Source: Gracilariopsis chorda (Eukaryota > Rhodophyta > Florideophyceae > Gracilariales > Gracilariaceae). From it: DNA of 64,000 bases. The first letter of the stretch is position 1, and each line of letters starts with the position of its first letter. Of the stretch, positions 12,453-21,710 are shown piece by piece. The translations under genes were made by a program, and so were the position numbers. The DNA is taken from positions 62,001-126,000 of the forward strand of contig NBIV01000154.1 in the NCBI GenBank assembly GCA_003194525.1. Reading direction: 5' to 3'. The notes beneath the pieces are model-generated. The model saw only the letters and a list, made by a program, of their open reading frames with translations. It did not search any database and was not told the origin of the DNA.

Positions 12453-15380
12453 TACGTTATCTTCTCAAAAAAAGATAAGAAAGCCAAGAACAACTTTTGA
12501 TAAAAAAACCCAAAGTTAAGTATGTTTTGCATCTTTTCGGTTGAGGTTCTCTTATTTCGTTTCGATCGTTGGATTGAATTACATATAGAGTTTTCGGTCC
12601 CAGTCGCTCTCCTCTTCACAGGCGTAAGAGATCTCTGCAATTCTCCGCTGGACCTTGACAACCGTTATCGCGTTTCCATCGTGGAAGAAGCTCGAGTGTT
12701 TGGCACTACGCCCTGTTGGGGTGAAATCATTTCCTCAAAGCCCCGAAATTGATCTTCTCGAGTGTTATGAACCTTGCGTTCTCAACAGCGACAACGGCCG
12801 CAGGAACCTCCTTCGCTCTGCACTTACAATCAAGTTAAGGCTAGTTGTTCTTCCTCTTCTAGACGGTGACCATCACCTTGGCTTATTGTATCGGCAAGGT
12901 TTTCGTTCTCCACTACTTCGAATTTGAAAGAAATAGAAGTTGAGCCTTTTGCAAGTACCCATCTTTTGATCTGAACGCACGGACGTCGCAGAAACAATCG
13001 AGCACGTTTCGTGATGAACAAGATACATAACGGAGTGATCAAGAACCCACACTCTAAAGGTAAATCTGGGAAGGTGTACATTGGGGAGACACTGAAACAA
13101 GCAGCTGAAGTATAACATGAGCGCAACCCACGAACAGCAATGCCTGTGATACAATGCTCCGGAAAATCATACTCTTTCCGCCTTCTTGCGGTTGCCGGGA
13201 GGGAGCTGGAGTCCTCCGACCTGTTTCATAAGTTTAACAGTAAGCATTCATTTCACGAAATGGAAACAGCAATGTCGCGACGCAAGTACGAGTTCCAGCA
13301 AGAGCTTCAGAGAATATGCCAGAACCTTGCAGACAAATTTCCAAACGTTCAAGCCACAGCAGATCTATGGGCGGCGTATGAGGCGGTAAAAGGAAACATT
13401 TGTAACCGCAAAGCGGAACGGAAACGAACAGCTCGCCTTCGGGAAGCAAAGTAAGCATCAAAGCAGTCAAACGGCAACGAAGCACAATTGACACACGGCA
13501 AAGCTTGTAACAGTCACTTGTTCATGAAAGTGCAGACGGGTACCAGCTGATAGAAAGAACGACACGGTGCTAGTAAGAGAGCTTGACATCAGACAGACAG
13601 GAGCACCGAGAAGGTGAGTGTCCCAAGATCTAAGTAGTTGAAACTCGCCTTTGACATCGGAAGCAGTCTGCAATGTTGTCATGGTCCAAAGTATCACTTT
13701 TTGAATTCCTCACCGGAAAGGCATCATGTGATTGGCTCGCAACCGTCACCGGATTTTTAGATGAATAATGATTGGCAGGACCGATCCTTTTGCTGGAACG
13801 CCCATTAGGAAGTTCTTTTCTGTGAGTAGGTCGGTCATACTTCTTCACCGTTAGTGCAAAAATCCGATGTATTCTCACGGAGCACGAAATCGTCTTCAAA
13901 TCGCGAAGAAGCTGGAGATCTAGAGTGAAACCTGGGGCTTTGGATGATAGGAGCCATAATCGAAACGGTGCCAATATATCGATGTCCTCGTAATTGAGCC
14001 TGAGACACACGTGTGGGATCTAGATACCTGGAAGTATCGTGGCTTTTAAAATTGTTCTTTTCGAGGTCTTCAGATACCCAGGGAGGATTCGAGAAGAAAG
14101 GCAGACTGCGTCGAATCATGTCTGGATAACCTCAGATATCTCTGAGCACAAACAGAGCTTCGTTGTTTGTTCTTTCTCGTTTTTCTAGAGCAATATTGTC
14201 AGTTCTTCATGTGGTAGAGTAAACCATGGGTACGTGCAAGGAACTTGAAGGTGGTAATTGTATTTACGCAGCCAACCCTGGATATGCATTGTTCGTAAAG
14301 TGCATTGTGTGCCTTGCCGATATTCATATGGAGTGAGGAACACAAGCATCAGAAAGCATTATCCAATGGGGCCAGTGGCGAACTAAAAAATCTCTTGTCG
14401 CTCTGGATTCTGTTGCCCAAAAGGTGTGTTCTGCGTGCAACAGTATTGAACCCAGAATTGTCTCACACCGTGCTCCAAAAAGGAACGCTTTACCACTCCT
14501 GATGTATGGTGTGGTTCCAGAACATGATTCGAGGTGTACGTTTTCCCAGAATCCGGGACAAGACGTGAGATCAAAATTTTATTGTGTTGAACACTACATT
14601 TGTGATGAAATCCCGGCTGCGCCGTGGAAGCCCATTTCAAGTCACAAAGTAAGTCGGAGACCAAGTAAGACGCTCTCGAACACTGCAGGTGCTAAAAGCC
14701 AAAGACGATATAGAAAAAAGGACAGGGATCAAGTGAATGAAAGGGCAAGAGAGAAGTATATCAAAAAGAAGAACGAAGCGGTAGGGAATGTGTCAAACCG
14801 CTTCGAAAGTTCCCGCAGAGTTGTTTAACCGATTGCAGTTGATAAGGAAACATTCATGGTTTCGGAGGGTAGGCGTGAAAGAAAATCTCATTCTTTCTCT
14901 ACGACTAATTCGGATGGGCATTAAACTTTGAACGTTGTTCTCGATCGCTACGACGTGAAGCGCTTTTTTCATACGTTTGAAGAAGGTAAGAAGACTACGT
15001 GTGCTGACGACAACATCCGACTGGTTCAGGTCATGCGTAGTACTGAAGGAAAACGAGTTATATTTTCTGCTGTCGAAGATACAGGCTCCTCGGACTCTAC
15101 TCAAGAAGAAATGAATGACTGAAAACGTGGGCAAAGTCTGTAAATGCTGCTGGGACATGAGATGTGGCCAGCGCATTTCTTTCCGTAGTCGTTCAGAGAC
15201 TGCTCCTGGTGATCAGATTGCGGCAGAAACGAAGGCCAGTGAGATTCAGACTGAGTCTTGCAAGGCAAATCATATCGTCGTAGCCTGCAGCCGTTGTGGA
15301 TCGGAACGTTTGATATCAAGCATCACAAAACAATTTTGTTCTCTCTGCTTGTCTGGGATTATCTTCAGTTTGTCTGGGAA
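12453..15380. other. Unassigned region with short unrecognised frames
   Basis: Frames worth noting are 13140-13454 (+, 104 codons, charged, ending in a Lys/Arg-rich helix), 14424-14828 (+, 134 codons, starts Cys-rich, ends with a highly basic Lys/Arg/Glu stretch), 13630-14119 (-, overlapping frames) and 14928-15122 (+, 64 codons, acidic tail). None matches a family I know. Given the decayed surroundings they are probably gene or transposon remnants. Confidence 0.35.
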
Positions 15381-15660
15381 TCAATGTAGTATCGAAAACA
15401 TCATCGAAAAGAAGGCGATTATGGTTGGCGACTACAACACGCTCCGGACCACAACAGCTTGGAGAGTCGAAGATATGATTCGTACCTTTTCTTTGAATTC
15501 TTTCAGCAACACTCGGAACCACATGCTTTTCTACGTGCTGTCGGATGTCATGGGTTCTATCCCTCATAAACAATATTTCGATGAGATGCCATACTTTGGA
15601 TGCCATTTGCACTGCAGTGAGGAAATCTTGATGAGTTTGGTCTTCTGAGGAACTTTGCAA
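15380..15660 (+). repeat. Copy A of an inverted, diverged gene-fragment pair
   Basis: The plus strand here aligns by eye over about 250 bases with the minus strand of 20760-20430 (copy B). Shared landmarks include a 'gctccggaccA(C/G)aAC' block, 'tTTGAATTCTTTC(A/C)GCA' and the same downstream codon pattern. Translated in the shared frame both contain an 'APD.N.L.S' segment followed by 'LFFEFF/VLFEFF'. Copy A has in-frame stops. The protein family is not recognised. A long minus-strand frame (15894-15316) overlaps it and is probably incidental. Confidence 0.6.
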
Positions 15661-15936
15661 TTCTTTGCATTTTTTCACGAGACAGCGGTAACAGAAGCTA
15701 AGCTCTGCTGGCAGGAATTGAAATTGTCGAGAGATCTCATGGTGGGCGGAGCGGAAGAGCTTCAGCAGCGGGAGTGGAATTGTTTCATGAATATCTGAGT
15801 ATACGGTGGGGGTAAAGGTGGGAGCGGATGGTCGAAAGGAAAGGAGTGACTCTGAAAGTACTTTATTCTTCGGCGGAAACAGAGCTGGCACCATTTTTGA
15901 TGATTACGGTGACCTGGTCAGGCCTGGTGGAGCAAT

Positions 15937-17278
15937 GTGTCTCTGAATAGATGCAGAAATACACTATCTAATCGTGGGGAGGAGGCGAGAATTCGAGAGG
16001 AACGCCAGAGCTCCTCTGGACAACGCTTCTTAACGTCTTTAGGAGCTATCAGCTTCGTTGAAGTGCGTGAGACTCTTCGCGCGCAGTTCAACGAATTTCA
16101 CCCGAGAAAGAGACAAAGGCCACAAGCACCCCATGAACTCAAAGCAGACCGTCATTCTGCGGGAAATTATGTTGGTGCACCGTCAAAAGCTTTGGTCAGG
16201 TCGGAGAACAACCAGCAGCAAATTAAGGCTGTAACTTCAACGCAAAGCACAGATCCTATCTTGCAGATGGTGAAACGTCGTGAACGCGCCTCGGAGAAAG
16301 AGAAGCCGACATGGCATCCTCCTTGGCTATTGTATCAAGTTCTTAGTGGGCACCTGGGATTGTTTCAATGTGTTGCTTTCGACGCAAGCAACGCCTAGTT
16401 TGCCACTGGTTCTTCAGATCTCATCGTGAAGATATGAGACTCTGCTACAGGGCGGCTCAAACTAACGCTAACTTGCCATGTTTCAACCGTTCGCAGAATT
16501 GCAATATCAGAACGTCACACTTATATGTTTACGGTTGGAGATGAAAAGATGGTTCAATGCTGGGATCTGGAACAGAACAAGGTCATTCGGAACTATGATG
16601 GTCACCTCTTCGCTGTGTACTGCGTGTATTTGCCTCCAGTTCTTGATGTGCTGGTCACAGGAAAACGAGAGTCCACTGTAATAATCTGGGATGTACGGAA
16701 AAAGGCCTAAGTATTTGTTTTAGGCGCTCATAGAGACACAGTCAACTCAGTTTTGACTAAGCCTGTTGATCCTCAAATAATTTCCGCAAGTGTCGGTTCC
16801 ACCATCTGAACGCGAGATTTTGCTTCTGGAAAGTGCTCTGCAGCGTTAAAAAATCACAAGAAGAGCATGTGAGCTTTGGCCCAGCATCCTCGAGAGTTCT
16901 CATTTGCGTCTGCTTTGGTGGATAGCATAAAAACATGGACATTACTAAAAGGAACAATCATGCGCTACTTCAGCGGCGCACAAAGAAGGAAGTTACTAAA
17001 CGCCTTGGCAGTTAACGAAGGCGGGGTTTTCGCAATTGGCGGAAGACGACGGAACTGGCGTTTTCTGGGATTACAGCTCAACCTACTGCTTTCAGAAATC
17101 GAAAGGAGTGGCTCAGCATGGAAGTGTTGAGGGTGAGAATGGCATTCACGGACTTGTTTCTGATAAGAGCGGAAGTCGCCTGGTTACTTGCAAAACAGAC
17201 TAAAGGGTTCGTAGATGGCGACAAGTTGAAGACGCAACAGAGGAGACACGTCCAATGACATGGGAGCCCAGGAGGTGA
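15937..17278 (+). pseudogene. PLRG1-like: PLRG1/PRL1/Prp46-like WD40 splicing factor pseudogene, intronless
   Basis: Intact PLRG1 (PRL1 in plants, Prp46 in yeast) is a seven-bladed WD40 scaffold of the spliceosomal NTC/Prp19 complex. Here one plus-strand frame runs from a variable N-terminal part into 'KPTWHPPWLLYQVLSGHLG', the diagnostic start of the propeller. Successive blades follow ('[19 protein letters not shown]', '[19 protein letters not shown]', 'NHKKS', 'VNEGGVFAIGG') and the family ending 'DATEETRPMTWEP'. Stops interrupt it at 16396-16398, 16435-16437, 16708-16710, 16807-16809, 16870-16872 and 17201-17203, with a frameshift near 17045. There are no introns. It cannot encode a full protein. 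It is either a retrocopy or a decayed duplicate of a gene that was already intronless. Confidence 0.93.
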
Positions 17279-17428
17279 GATATGTATTAATGTTGACTGT
17301 TTCGTGAAAGGCAGACATGGTCCGAGTAGGAGGAAGTCACGAAATATTTCTTGTCCTTCAAGAAGCACAAAGGGTATGGGAAGAGAAACAATGCAAACGC
17401 AAAGCATTGAATGGATTAGTACAAGCTA

Positions 17429-18033
17429 CTACTTCAGTGTCGGAGCTAACGTTTCGGGAAGGCGCTCAACCTTGTATTGCTGCCCTGAAATATACATGAT
17501 CGGTATTCCAGCAACTTTCCTAGTACGCCTCTTCAAATCCTTATCACAGGTAGCCCTAATGTATATACGATTTGCGGCAATACGCTGCATGATGGAACCG
17601 TCAGCATAAGGTTCTTTACAAGAACAAACCAGTCTTTTGAAGCGTCTATCTCGTGCTACTCGCAAAGCAACAGAGTAATTCTTGGGGAGCTTTTGTAGCT
17701 CAGCGATGACGCAATCTGAGATCCAGATGATGGAAAGCGTTGCAAGACAATCAATCATTCCACGAGTTACGCCAATTTTGTTGGCCACGGAAAAGTTAAT
17801 GAAGTTTTTGCCCAAGAGAATTTTAAATGAAGGTCCAAGCGAAGGGTTGAATCCGAGAACATTGAAAAAGAAGTGGAATTGTTCGCCAAGATATCTTTGT
17901 CTAGTTTCTTCTCAACGACTGGCGCTGCATCTTGCTTTGAAAGCTCCTTTCTCTTGAGACGAGAGTTGTTCGGAAAAACGAGACATTTCACTTCAGCGTA
18001 CTTTCGCTGACGTTTCTTTCTTGCGCCTCTCAT
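17429..18033 (-). pseudogene. FCF1-like: FCF1/Utp24-like PIN-domain rRNA nuclease pseudogene
   Basis: Functional FCF1/Utp24 is a PIN endonuclease of the small-subunit processome that cuts pre-rRNA. The minus strand begins with a basic N-terminus ('MRGARKKRQRKYAEVK'), then shifts frame near 17880 and continues with 'KNFINFSV', 'ISDCVIAELQKL', 'VALRVARDRRFKRL', 'RDLKRR'-like 'DKDLKRRTRKVAGIPIMYIS' and a tail of normal length. The first catalytic Asp (family 'VDTNFINF') is Gly-Lys here, and the second Asp of the family's Tyr-Ala-Asp-Asp is Gly. The frameshift plus loss of active-site acids mark it as dead. It lies tail-to-tail with the PLRG1 pseudogene. Confidence 0.9.
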
Positions 18034-18154
18034 TGTTCGTTTAAGAAACTCAAACCCCACTTCCACCTTTTAAGTAGTTTTATTGGCTATTCAGTTCGCG
18101 TTTAGGGTAGATACGTATGTTCGACACAGCTTTCTAGCGCTGGGTGTTGTTATT

Positions 18155-18796
18155 GGGCAATGAGGATGGTTATGGTTCTGTGACAAAATATTTGTTGGAT
18201 ACTGGCGTCTGGGAGTTGAAAGTGCTGGAAAGCTTCTTGGACGAGACCCGGACATTGGCGCATTTGGTAAATTGTTGACCGGTAGAAGTGTTCCTCTATC
18301 TATGACGATTGCCAAAGAAGAAGTATTTAAAGGTTTTGATGGAGATTCGAATAAGGAGGGATTGCTTTATGGTCTTCCGTACACGGCACATGCTATCGGG
18401 TGTGCGGCTGGAGTAGAACGTTTGGGGCAATTTGAATTATTGCGAGACCATGGCGAGAAGCGCTTGAAATATTGGGATGAGGGGGTTGCACGAGACATAA
18501 GCAGCTTTGAGTTCATCAAGGGTGTGACCGTCGTGAGGACTGTTATGAGTGTGGAACTCAATACGAAGGATAGAGAAAGATATAGCGCTACTGGGGCTTT
18601 CGAGATTTCGCGGAGGTTGAGGAATGAAGTGGTTTACACGAGGCCGTTGGGAAACATAGTATATATGCTGTGCACGCCGCTTTCAGAGAGAACGCACTGT
18701 GACGTGCTTTCGAAACGCTTAATGCGTGTGCTAGACAAGTACCAGCATGAGGCGCCAGGTTTTCAACCAAAGAAAGACGACTTTTTGGTTTCATGA
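18155..18796 (+). pseudogene. DAPA aminotransferase (BIO3-BIO1/BioA) C-terminal fragment
   Basis: The family is a PLP-dependent class III aminotransferase making 7,8-diaminopelargonate in biotin synthesis, fused to dethiobiotin synthetase in plants and algae. The open frame starts abruptly in 'DKIFVGYWRLGVESAGKLL', continues through 'DIGAFGKLLTGRSVPL' (holding the PLP lysine), 'GLPYTAHAIGCAAGVERL' and 'RNEVVYTRPLGNIVYML', and ends at a TGA in the normal C-terminal region. About 200 residues remain. The whole dethiobiotin synthetase part and the N-terminal half of the aminotransferase are missing upstream, so it is a truncated copy. Confidence 0.88.
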
Positions 18797-20234
18797 GCGA
18801 TGGACATTTCGTTAAGAAAGGGAAGCAGAAGAACTCATCGCGGCGAAGACAATGCTCGTTTTGTTGCAGATAGAATTTGTGCCTTCTTCATGGGCAAGTG
18901 CCAATCACTCCGTACTGGTCAGTGCAGACCTATAGATTCCGGAACGTGGGCAGGACAAGAGCGCCAACCACCTTCATCTTCTTCTTTACTGTGGAAGTTG
19001 TGCTCTAATTCCTAGCAACAAGCGCTGAGATTGCCGCACAGCATCTTGCCAAGCGTCTAATACCACTTAGCCCAGTTCGCCCTCTCTTGAAGAGAAGTAC
19101 GCACAGCGATGCGCAATCTAGGTATGCAAAGCGACGCCTTCACCCATCCACCTTTGTAAAAGTCCAGCGCCTAGATGCATGTCAAGAAAGATGGAAAGCA
19201 AAGTTTTTATTGATGTATTAGGAGACATTGTATCCATTCTAAGCGGAACATTTCTTCACGTAGTGGTTTTGATCGGCTAAAATACAGAAACCGCACCCAA
19301 ACAAACGTCTTTGAGGGCACCTTCTTGAAAGAATTTGAAGAAGCGAACGACATTGCTACCTTTGATAAATGATGTGCTTAGTGATGACGCTTTTTTTTTG
19401 GTTTCGCGACTTCATATACCCTTCAAGGGTGAACTAAACGTCCTGTAGTGAGTCTTCGTGTTCGAATTTGCAACTTGGAATCCATGTCGGGTCAAGTAAC
19501 AACGCACTGCGAAAGCGCGCTGGCTTTACGGCGAGTTGTACCATTAACTGTATTACAACGAGAACGGGAACTTCCCATCGGGAAGCACTTAAAGCTAAAC
19601 TTCAACTGGCTGCCCCAAACCGTTGATCCATTCTCAACTCGTGCACCCAATCATTTTTTCCATGACTGGGCTATTGTGGAATGATATACGAAGGTACAGG
19701 TACATCCCAAAAATACCATATGAAAGCGTTATCGAGATCCTGTTCACCACGGGCAAAACTCATTGCGTTCGTTCTTTCGTTCACCATGGATCTCTTAGAT
19801 CTCAAATTGAGAACGAAATCATCGTCGAACTTATCATGTCCTTCAAGAAAAGGTCTCCAGTATAAAGAACAGATGTTCAGTCACTCTTAAATCCATCATC
19901 TCCAGAGTAGTCTGCTCATCCACACGCGTCCGGTATCTTCTAGAGGGTACTCGAAGCCGTTGGGAATGCGAACAGAATGTCCCGAATATTGTAAGAATAA
20001 AGAAAGCAGACGTCACGAATGCTGAGAGCTTGACAGAATTGCTCGTTCACTGCAGGAGTGTTATGTCAAAGTCCATGGCGAAAGCCATAAACAAATAGCA
20101 GATCACTGTTTTTGTCAGTAATCCCACTTTGCCTTCATCATCATGCGCATGCCTTGGGTCATCAGCTCATCATCATCTCTCTTTGCTTTGGCTGCTTTCT
20201 GAACTTCCTTCAAAAGTTCTTTCTTTTGCCTAGA
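18797..20234. other. Unassigned, mostly non-coding; includes repeat unit A
   Basis: Short frames at 19448-19684 and 19623-19890 (+) are in mutually shifted frames and could be remnants of one gene, with an Asn/Trp/Pro-rich stretch I do not recognise. The 19111-19265 segment is a repeat (listed separately). Confidence 0.4.
19111..19265 (+). repeat. Diverged direct repeat, copy 1
   Basis: It shares an ordered set of blocks with 21566-21710: 'gcgcaatct.ggtat', 'gtccagcgcc', 'tttattgatgt.ttaggaga.attg.atccattcta'. The two are about 2.4 kb apart, in the same orientation and diverged by substitutions and small indels. This suggests an old segmental duplication or two copies of an unidentified element. 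Confidence 0.7.
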
Positions 20235-20870
20235 TCACAGGGTGATATTCTCCCTAGCACTTTCTATCAACTCACCAACGAAAGCCATATATTTTGAAAC
20301 TCGGTTAACGAATTCGTTTGGGTTTAGGTCCTCCTTCATCTTGAGCTTAAGCATGGGCTTCACCTTTTCACCAGCGACCTCAACCACAGCAAATTGGCCG
20401 TTTTCCATCAGAACAGTGAGGGTGCCTGTGTCAGTCCGATCGAAACGTTTCAAAACTTTTGGGAGAGATCATGGGTATCCTGGGTCGACAGCGCATAGCG
20501 GTACCTCGAAAATATCTCATCTTGGTTGAAGAAGGCATCCTGGGATGTGGTTCCATCACACACGGAAACACGGAGGTAGGCATATTCTTGCGAGTTCTGC
20601 GGAAAGAATTCAAAGAGCACGAACCATGTTTTTTGACTCGCCAAGCAGTTCTGGTCCGGAGCATATTGTTGTGCGCCACCATGATGGGCCTCGTCTGACA
20701 TTGCCATCAATACCGTATTGATTCTCAAATAAGCTGGAGAAGGGAGAGAGAGCATCGCGATGTTGACCTCAACATCACACCCAGAGGGTTGCAGATTACA
20801 AGAGCGCGCGGCGCTTCGATTTTTCTTCATTTGCAAAGATCGAAAACGTTTGCTGGTCGACGTTCTCATT
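20235..20870 (-). pseudogene. Unrecognised gene remnant; copy B of the inverted pair
   Basis: A minus-strand frame (20869-20450) runs into a second frame (20453-20235), which reads 'GQFAVVEVAGEKVKPMLKLK' and ends at a stop. Together they look like the C-terminal ~200 residues of a globular protein, with a frame change near 20450. 20760-20430 is homologous in inverse orientation to 15380-15660. I do not recognise the family; the better-preserved codon pattern suggests this copy is the younger or less damaged one. Confidence 0.5.
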
Positions 20871-21565
20871 CAAACTGCGGAAATCCACAACGACCCTGTG
20901 CGGCACAGGGAAGTTGTTTTAACTATTGGGCCGCCCGATGTGAGAGACAACGACTGGTCACTGGCCACCAACTTTCTGTACCCACAATTACAATGGCTGC
21001 CGATACCTCTATCTACATCTCTTTCGGCTTTACCTCTTCGTTTCGGGATATAATGTTTGAACCAAGACGGTATCGACTCGTTTTCTCTGTGTTTGACCGT
21101 ATTTCAACCGATGCGATAGAAAGTTGCAGTTCACAAACTGGGGGCTGAAGTCACTTAGAGAGTCGATAGGTTCATGAGTTCAAGGCCAAGAGAAAGCGCA
21201 CATGGAAGACGTAATGTAGAGGTTGAGCAGAATAACAGTTTTGAGTGACGCAGTTTGAATTGATTACTTTTTCATGCATCATTTGATTTGATGAGTTTTG
21301 GGCCTCTCCGAGGCTCTGTAAAGACCTTCCTTTGGTCGAGAAGATTACAATTGACATTCTCAAGGGGTAGAAGTAGTACCAATAGCCATGCAACTTATCC
21401 GATGGCGTGCTCCGATCTTCAGACGCGCTTGGGGGTGTGAAAATCTTCTGAATACGTTCGTTCGCTCCAAGCTGCTGCCATGTTCGTGAACATTTGTTCC
21501 GTACCATACATGATACGTCCATTTTTGTTCCCCTAACGATTCTTTGCATACCGACGGTACCCTAT

Positions 21566-21710
21566 GCGCAATCTGGGTATATAGAGCGATGCCTACCTCT
21601 ATCCACTTTCGTAAATGTCCAGCGCCAAGAGAATCTCAAGCAATATGGAAAGTGAGGTTTTATTGATGTGTTAGGAGATATTGCATCCATTCTAAAGGAA
21701 ACTGTTCTTC
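21566..21710 (+). repeat. Diverged direct repeat, copy 2
   Basis: Partner of 19111-19265 (same orientation). After the shared block both continue with a loosely matching 'gaaacc.aaac' segment, so homology may extend to about 21820. Confidence 0.65.

Noticed and set aside
15316-15894. 192-codon minus-strand frame
   Set aside because: It resembles a helical nucleoporin-like protein only loosely, and it lies opposite a segment whose homology with 20.4-20.8 kb is in the plus-strand sense. Probably incidental.
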